NCBI GenBank assembly: GCA_964614855.1
Contig: CAZTMX010000098.1
Coordinates: 1-10,283 of the forward strand
Direction of reading: 5' to 3'
Length of the DNA: 10,283 bases
Origin: CAWJHE01 sp964614855
Lineage (GTDB): Bacteria > Chloroflexota > Anaerolineae > Anaerolineales > UBA4823
The notes under the pieces are model-generated. The model made no database searches. It worked only from the letters and a program-made list of their open reading frames with translations, and was not told where the DNA came from. This document shows, piece by piece, positions 5,341 to 10,283 of this stretch. The translations under genes and the position numbers were made by a program. Numbering within the stretch: the first letter of the stretch is position 1; each line of letters opens with the position of its first letter.

Positions 5341-7371
5341 ATGAAAATTCACACAAAACTCTTCCTGCTGTTCATCTTTCTGTGTTTAACCGCAATGGGC
5401 TGTCAACTGTTGGCCCCACCGGCAATTGAGACGCCCACTACGCTACTGCCAACTAGTACCCCTGCCAACACACCCACCCCGCTGCCTGCCATTGCTGTCA
5501 AGCCATCTTCAGAAAACCCGGATGAACCGGTTTTCATCAGCGGCTCGATACCATATTCATCTCCCTTCTTTGCCAACTCAAGTTCAGAGCCTTTCGTCAT
5601 GCTTGAAGACCAGGCTGGTTTTGTACAGCGCGACAAGGAATTTGAATTTCGCCTGGAAAGCCAGGTAATCGGGCCAGTGGAAGACCTTAAAGGAGGCAGG
5701 CTGAGTTACTACCTCTCCCTCCCCGCTGTCCCGCAGGGGACATTTGTGGACGTTGACCAGGATGATGATGAGGATACCGGTGTGCAAGTATTTGCCATCG
5801 CCTACTGGTCCAATACTTGGGGAGACCCTTTCCTGGAAACCCGGGACGGGACTGGCTGGTCAAATGCTTATGCATCTACCATCACTGACCCCGCCAATGA
5901 TAACGAGATTACCGGTGGCACGCTGATCGTTTGGGCGCCAGATGATCAACAGGCTTTTCCTAGCGGTTTTGGTTTGGATGGACTTTTATTCACCGCCGAT
6001 GATCCTACGCAGCCCATCCCGGCAGGCTACAATATCGTTGATCTAGAAGAAGAACCTTTCAGTTTTTCCAAGGAGGCACGTGTCCAATTAGATCTGTTTG
6101 AAGGGGTGATCGCCACAAATGACTATTCAGAAATGAGCTACGAGGATGCCTTCATCTCCTTGTTTGACAAGGTGGCGCGCGAATATCCATTTACAGAAGA
6201 AAAGGGCATCGATTGGGCAGAACTTGAGGACAACTTTATACCCAGGGCCAAAAATGCAAACGATGAAGATGAGTTCTTCCGGGTTTTATGGGATTTCAGT
6301 AACAGTTTCCCCGATGGACATGCCAATGTCTCTTTTAATTCGAATGTGTTCTATGAAGATTACGGGGAAGGTTTTGGCCTTCTGATAACAGAATTGAGCG
6401 ACGGGCGGTTTATTGCCAGCAAAGTGCTAGATGGTTTTGCCGCAGAATCTGCAGGCATCCAGAAAGGTGCAGAGATAATTAGCTGGGATGGGCTCCCAAC
6501 TGGCGAAGCCGTGGAGCGCGTGGTCCCTGGTTTCGGCCCGTATTCAACTGCTCACACCCTGCGCGTTGCCCAGGCTGGTTTTTTGACCAGGGTTCCTGCG
6601 CGCACCAGGATCGAAGTATCTTTCAAAAACCCAGGGAGCCAATCTATCCAGACCAAAACCATGAACTCCGATTCTGAGTACGACTCTGTATTCCTGTTAC
6701 TTCCTGCGTTTCAAGAAGACCCGCTAGCGCTACCCATTGAAGGACATGTGCTGCAAGACTCGGGGATTGGTTATTTACGCATCAGCACCTTTAGCGATGA
6801 CTATCAATTGATGGCGCGCCTGTGGGAACATTACCTGTACAGCTTGCAAGAAGAGGAAATCGAGGGCTTGATCATTGACCTGCGTCAAAACGGGGGAGGC
6901 TCCATGGGGCTGGCATTAGATTTTGCAGGCTTCTTCTTGGATAAGGAATTCGATTTATACACAGGGTCGTATTTCAACGAAAAAAGCGGCGAATTTGAGG
7001 CATCCGATCATGCTGCGACGGTCCATCCTGCGCCTTTGTTATACGAAGGGATGGTTGCTATCTTGATTGGACCGGAGTGTGTCAGTGCTTGCGAAGGTTT
7101 TGCTTATGCAATGAGCATGGACCAGCGCTCTATCCTGGTGGGTCATTACCCCACAGCGGGTGCTTTTGGCGAAGTGGGGCGCGGCCAATACAAACTACCG
7201 GATGACATCTCGATGCAATTCCCCACCAGCCGCCCATTAGACACAAATGGGAATCTGCTTATCGAAGGCACAGGCGTGCAACCGGATATCCTCGTGCCGG
7301 TGACAGAAGAAAGCATTCTTGAGGATTTTGATGCCGTTTTGGAAGCAGCTGTAAAGGCATTGTTGGATTAG
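5341..7371 (+). CDS. S41-family (tail-specific/tricorn-like) serine protease lipoprotein
   Basis: A 676-residue predicted extracytoplasmic protease. Residues 1-21 are a lipoprotein signal with Cys21 after AMG, followed by a Pro/Thr-rich tether (about 26-52). Residues about 60-245 form an unassigned beta-rich region with an acidic run, DVDQDDDEDTG at 137-147, that could bind calcium. About 260-335 is the helical entry of the S41 fold, with DGHANV at 325-330. About 343-400 is PDZ-like (GFGLLITELSDGR, AGIQKGAEIISWDG). The protease core is about 474-655: GIGYLRISTFS, IIDLRQNGGGS and CVSACEGFA with probable catalytic Ser582. The Lys of classical CtpA-type dyads is not seen in TAGAFGEVGRG (605-615), so a tricorn-like arrangement using His327 and a Glu is more likely (inference). 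It starts 12 bases after the PhaR-like stop, suggesting co-transcription. No ribosome binding site is visible, but the signal peptide supports the start. Confidence 0.88.
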   Translation: MKIHTKLFLLFIFLCLTAMGCQLLAPPAIETPTTLLPTSTPANTPTPLPAIAVKPSSENPDEPVFISGSIPYSSPFFANSSSEPFVMLEDQAGFVQRDKEFEFRLESQVIGPVEDLKGGRLSYYLSLPAVPQGTFVDVDQDDDEDTGVQVFAIAYWSNTWGDPFLETRDGTGWSNAYASTITDPANDNEITGGTLIVWAPDDQQAFPSGFGLDGLLFTADDPTQPIPAGYNIVDLEEEPFSFSKEARVQLDLFEGVIATNDYSEMSYEDAFISLFDKVAREYPFTEEKGIDWAELEDNFIPRAKNANDEDEFFRVLWDFSNSFPDGHANVSFNSNVFYEDYGEGFGLLITELSDGRFIASKVLDGFAAESAGIQKGAEIISWDGLPTGEAVERVVPGFGPYSTAHTLRVAQAGFLTRVPARTRIEVSFKNPGSQSIQTKTMNSDSEYDSVFLLLPAFQEDPLALPIEGHVLQDSGIGYLRISTFSDDYQLMARLWEHYLYSLQEEEIEGLIIDLRQNGGGSMGLALDFAGFFLDKEFDLYTGSYFNEKSGEFEASDHAATVHPAPLLYEGMVAILIGPECVSACEGFAYAMSMDQRSILVGHYPTAGAFGEVGRGQYKLPDDISMQFPTSRPLDTNGNLLIEGTGVQPDILVPVTEESILEDFDAVLEAAVKALLD

Positions 7372-7396
7372 ATCCTTCTTTAAGTAAATGATGTAA

Positions 7397-7419
7397 GCCG
7401 TTTGAAACCATTTCAAGGC
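7397..7419. terminator. Weak hairpin between convergent genes
   Basis: TTGAAA-CCA-TTTCAA (7402-7416) is a perfect six-base stem with a three-base loop, flanked by GCC (7397-7399) and GGC (7417-7419), which can extend the stem past a two-base bulge. It lies between the convergent S41 and GT-C genes and overlaps the latter's stop. No T-run follows, so an intrinsic terminator function is uncertain. Confidence 0.25.
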
Positions 7420-8909
7420 ATATAAAACCGGTGAACTTCAACACGGTATTCATAATCATCTTGACCGAGGTATGTGGTTTTTAACCAGCGGATAGAATCA
7501 TCCTGCCTGGCGTAATTGTAGATTTCCCGGGAAGGAAAAAGAAGCGCCAGATCCTCGCGAATACTGGTATCCCTGGCGGTTTCAGATCGTGCGGTTCCAA
7601 GGTTAGTCTGCACCCACCACACCTGTTGGTACATCCTATCGCCAGCTTGCCGTGCACTGACAAGATTCTCATCAAAGCCAAAACGGCGGGCATAATACTT
7701 ACATGCGACATCACTGCCCTGGCACACGATCCCGGTATCGGGGGATGATGTACCCTGGATTCTGGTAAAAATTTCTCTCCAGGGGACAGCATACATCGTT
7801 TGTAAATACTGCCTGCCAGAAAAATAATTAATATATGCGGAAGCATATACAATCAATAACAACAGGCCTGTGACCAGCGCCCATTTTTGGTTCATATTTG
7901 CCAATCCGGTTCCCAGAAGAATTGCTAAAAACGGCAGCGCGTAAAATGACCAGTGAGGCATGTTTTGCCAGATTTGAGAAAGCCAGGGGCTGAGAAAGCT
8001 CATCAAAAGGCTGATCGTGATAATTGTCAGTAGAAAAAGTAACACTACCCATAATGGGGCTTTTTTGGATTGGGTTTTCAACCCAAATAAAATGATGGCT
8101 GCTGTCAGAACACATCCCAACCAGGCGAGTGGATTCAATGGCGACATCGTCTGCCCAACCGCATAGGTGTAGAGTAAATAAGCCAGTCGCTTTGCAGGTT
8201 CGATGAGGAGATTACCCACCTGTGGTGCACCGTAATATTCGCTAACGACCGTTGCCATGTGCACAAACCCAGGATAATACAAACCCAAGATAATCAAATG
8301 GGCGACTATCCATATCCCCGCCTGTGTAAGTTTTCGATCGCTATTTTTTAGCCAATTCACTAACCACCAGATATTGCATGCCAATATCACAGAGGCGGCT
8401 CCAAAAGACACGTAAATCAAAATCGTACTAAAAAGAATATACAAACCCAAGTATGGAAAGCTGGGTTTTGAGAGATATTTCGCAAGCGACAAGACCGTCG
8501 CTACGGATACCATAGCTGATAATGGATAATAGCGAGCATTGTGTCCGAACATTAAAAATAGCGGCAACAAGCTCAATACCCCTGCGCTAACCAGTGCTGT
8601 CCGCCTGTCGAATAATTCTAACGCCAAGAAGTAGGTCAGAAGCAAGGTAATCAATGAGGCGGCAATCGATAATGAACGTAACCCGAGTTCGCTGTATCCA
8701 AAAACAGACCCCCATATTGAGAATGTAATCTCTGGCAGTATGGGATGCACATCCCACGACGTATCCTGAAATTGCTGGTCCAGCTCTTTTTGCGCTTGTG
8801 CTGCGGTGTAAGTTTCATCTTCCCAAAAGCTGAATTTTGCAGCTGCCAGCGTTAACAGGCTTGCAGAAATCGCTATCACAACAATTAAAATGATCCAAGA
8901 TCGTTTCAT
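7413..8909 (-). CDS. Multispanning GT-C glycosyltransferase, GT39/GT83-like
   Basis: A 498-residue integral membrane protein resembling the PMT/ArnT-like GT-C glycosyltransferases, which move a sugar from a polyprenyl-phosphate donor onto an acceptor on the outer face of the membrane. After the first membrane helix (about 5-24) comes FWEDETYTAAQA at 28-39, whose Asp31-Glu32 pair occupies the conserved acidic position of the first external loop. It is followed by WDVHPILPEITFSIWGSVFG at 52-71, matching the HPPL(Y)...W..lfG pattern, and LGLRSLSIAA. About ten further hydrophobic segments run to residue 380, then a soluble C-terminal domain (about 385-498) with little family signature. It lies 25 bases after the stop of the other minus-strand membrane gene, so the two are probably one operon. 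No clear ribosome binding site precedes the ATG (AAGAGAATTAG only). Donor and acceptor cannot be predicted. It ends in TGA. Confidence 0.8.
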   Translation of the reverse strand: MKRSWIILIVVIAISASLLTLAAAKFSFWEDETYTAAQAQKELDQQFQDTSWDVHPILPEITFSIWGSVFGYSELGLRSLSIAASLITLLLTYFLALELFDRRTALVSAGVLSLLPLFLMFGHNARYYPLSAMVSVATVLSLAKYLSKPSFPYLGLYILFSTILIYVSFGAASVILACNIWWLVNWLKNSDRKLTQAGIWIVAHLIILGLYYPGFVHMATVVSEYYGAPQVGNLLIEPAKRLAYLLYTYAVGQTMSPLNPLAWLGCVLTAAIILFGLKTQSKKAPLWVVLLFLLTIITISLLMSFLSPWLSQIWQNMPHWSFYALPFLAILLGTGLANMNQKWALVTGLLLLIVYASAYINYFSGRQYLQTMYAVPWREIFTRIQGTSSPDTGIVCQGSDVACKYYARRFGFDENLVSARQAGDRMYQQVWWVQTNLGTARSETARDTSIREDLALLFPSREIYNYARQDDSIRWLKTTYLGQDDYEYRVEVHRFYMP

Positions 8910-8934
8910 CTAATTCTCTTATTAAGTATCAGGT

Positions 8935-10236
8935 TTAAATGGAATACCAATTGTAATAACTTGCTATACTGGCAACGGCGGCCCAAGTTAGCAAGATTAA
9001 GCATCCCAGGAAGATGCCTGCTGTAAGCTTTACAAATATGCCCTCATGCCAGGAAGTAGATTTTATCGTTGAAGTGCGGGTTCGTTGCGTCAATTTTTCT
9101 TTTATTTTATCCAGTAGATAGCCGATTTCATACCACCCAACGCAGAAAATCAATATAGTCGGAATAATCACCGGGTAAGCATGCCGTGCAACGGACAAGT
9201 ACATCTTCTCTTCTGTGAGAAACGGGATACCTCGCAGTGAAGTCAAACCCCAAACCATACTCAGGGAAATGAACAGAACCATAACCAACGACCAATTCAA
9301 TCGATAGTCTCTATGAATGATTGCCACAAACGCGCCAAACAATCCCAATAAAGTAAAAACTGCCAATATTGAATAGGGTTTTCCCACCCAGTCCCAACCA
9401 GCCAGACCGATATGTCCCCAGGCGAATTTACCCCAAAAACTTCGGAACAGCCTGTCGATAGCCGTCTGGTGAATATAACGAGTGCCTTTAACATCCACCA
9501 ATGACTGCAAGATCAGGCTGGGGCTGACATTGTCTGGTAAAAAGCGAGAGCCGATTGCATCAATCTTTGACCGGAAGCGGACCGATCTCGTTTCAGCGGA
9601 TGCATTGCGCAAGATGTTCTCAAACGGGACACCTCCCCATTCGCCAGTATCTGAACGATTGCTTTGGAAAACTGGCTGCTGGTCCGCAGGCATTTGTCCA
9701 AGAACCAGGACCAACCCATCATAATAAATCCTAGAGCCTTCTTTTGATGGGTGTGGATCCAATGAAACCCATGCCCTGTCAAACTCTTCCGGAACCTGGA
9801 TTTCAAATGCGTAAAACCTTGGGGTCTTTTCTACATCAATCTGAACATACTTCTCCAGGTTAACGGAGGTAAATATGGGCGAGCGGATAACATTGGGTTT
9901 GTCAGCCCAGGCCCAAAAACCAAAGGTCAGGGTTTCGCCAGCCAGGGAGCGCGAAGTATTGATAGGGATCGATTGCAGCGCCAATGGCCACCACTGCACA
10001 GATTTGCTCGAAGCTGTATCCAGGGCAAATGCGTGCTCGCCAACGCTCGCCAGGTTGTTTTGCACACGCATACCGCCGGGTTGGAGTGTGGCTCGCAGCC
10101 AGCCGTAGGGTTCATCCCTCGCCAGGGAGAGCACAAAACCAGCAATCCCTATCACGAAAAGTGCCAGCCAGACCCAACCATGCCGTCGTGGGGGGAGGCG
10201 CGAGAAAGCCACCACCAAAGGGATTAAGGGGAGCAC
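8935..10236 (-). CDS. Membrane protein with external beta-sandwich region, DUF2142/GT-C-like C-terminal part; probably 5'-truncated
   Basis: The open frame from GTG 10236 encodes 433 residues. Two N-terminal hydrophobic segments (about 1-12 and 21-39) are followed by an external beta-rich region (about 55-225) with carbohydrate-binding-module-like features: FGFWAWAD at 106-112, GSRIYYDGLVLVLG at 167-180 and FENILRNASAE at 205-215. Four or five membrane helices follow. RLFRSFWGKFAWGHIGL at 262-278 and ARHAYPVIIPTILIFCVGW at 350-368 resemble the FRSFWG.FGW and RY-x-x-P motifs I associate with DUF2142-type and related GT-C membrane proteins. The family normally has many more helices before this point, so this looks like a C-terminal part. 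The GTG has no ribosome binding site, and the same frame reads on upstream through one TGA (10246-10248). It probably forms an operon with the GT-C gene 25 bases downstream. Exact role unknown; envelope glycan synthesis is inferred. Confidence 0.65.
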   Translation of the reverse strand: MLPLIPLVVAFSRLPPRRHGWVWLALFVIGIAGFVLSLARDEPYGWLRATLQPGGMRVQNNLASVGEHAFALDTASSKSVQWWPLALQSIPINTSRSLAGETLTFGFWAWADKPNVIRSPIFTSVNLEKYVQIDVEKTPRFYAFEIQVPEEFDRAWVSLDPHPSKEGSRIYYDGLVLVLGQMPADQQPVFQSNRSDTGEWGGVPFENILRNASAETRSVRFRSKIDAIGSRFLPDNVSPSLILQSLVDVKGTRYIHQTAIDRLFRSFWGKFAWGHIGLAGWDWVGKPYSILAVFTLLGLFGAFVAIIHRDYRLNWSLVMVLFISLSMVWGLTSLRGIPFLTEEKMYLSVARHAYPVIIPTILIFCVGWYEIGYLLDKIKEKLTQRTRTSTIKSTSWHEGIFVKLTAGIFLGCLILLTWAAVASIASYYNWYSI

Positions 10237-10248
10237 AAAATAGGCTCA

Positions 10249-10281
10249 ATTCATGGGGAACCATGCTAGAACGCCGCTTAC
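10249..10281 (-). pseudogene. Upstream in-frame remnant of the truncated membrane protein gene
   Basis: Eleven codons in frame with the 8935-10236 gene read VSGVLAWFPMN and are followed by TGA (10246-10248), then AYFVLPLIPLVVAF. Together they make one continuous hydrophobic helix, as expected if a Trp codon (TGG) had become TGA or been misread. The piece runs to the window edge. It could instead be the C terminus of a separate upstream gene. Confidence 0.4.
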
Positions 10282-10283
10282 AA

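Noticed and set aside
10246..10248. UGA recoded as tryptophan genome-wide
   Set aside because: The cytochrome and GT-C genes end at TGA with sensible C termini, and tryptophan is encoded by TGG throughout the other genes.
1..10283. CRISPR arrays, insertion sequences, tRNA or rRNA genes, toxin-antitoxin or defence genes
   Set aside because: No direct-repeat arrays, transposase motifs, tRNA-like cloverleaf sequences or recognisable defence domains were seen on either strand by eye.

Overview
The window looks like a fragment of a Chloroflexi (probably Anaerolineae-like) genome from a scaffolded metagenome or draft assembly. The basis is inference. Base composition is moderate. Several protein types are ones I associate with that phylum: a ParB-like/Usp fusion, a metallophosphoesterase with a degenerate first motif, Pro/Thr-rich lipoproteins, and large GT-C/DUF2142-like membrane proteins. 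A run of exactly 100 N (4778-4877) marks a scaffold gap. No phylogenetic search could be run. UGA is used as an ordinary stop by at least two genes here (cytochrome, GT-C protein).

Layout. 1-840 (-): 5' part of nicotinate phosphoribosyltransferase (NAD salvage), running off the left edge. 841-1071: divergent promoter region. 1072-2772 (+): a three-part protein with a ParB/Srx-like N-terminal domain and two universal stress domains. 2791-3432 (-): a small metallophosphoesterase, convergent with the Usp gene, with a near-consensus promoter so close to the ATG that its mRNA should be leaderless. 3601-4269 (+): an exported c-type cytochrome with a CxxCH and a second CX4CH motif. 4270-4408: a strong-looking promoter whose start site is covered by a perfect 25-base palindrome. 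4409-4777+ (+): a phasin-like protein cut by the gap. 4900-5328 (+): a PhaR-type polyhydroxyalkanoate regulator. 5341-7371 (+): a large S41-family protease lipoprotein. 7413-8909 and 8935-10236 (-): two multispanning membrane proteins of the GT-C/DUF2142 type. The second appears to be the C-terminal part of a longer gene interrupted by an in-frame TGA near the right edge.

How they may work together. The phasin-like, PhaR-like and S41 genes are co-directional and tightly spaced, so they are probably one transcription unit driven from the operator-bearing promoter at 4295-4323. The obvious hypothesis is autoregulation by the PhaR-like protein, as known for PhaR in polyester-storing bacteria, although no PHA synthase is visible. 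The two minus-strand membrane proteins at the right look like a pair for envelope glycan or glycolipid synthesis. The remaining genes are unrelated housekeeping or stress functions. The most distinctive items are the palindromic operator of the phasin/PhaR unit, the leaderless promoter of the phosphoesterase, and the ParB-like/Usp fusion. I see no clear evidence of a mobile element, CRISPR array or RNA gene.
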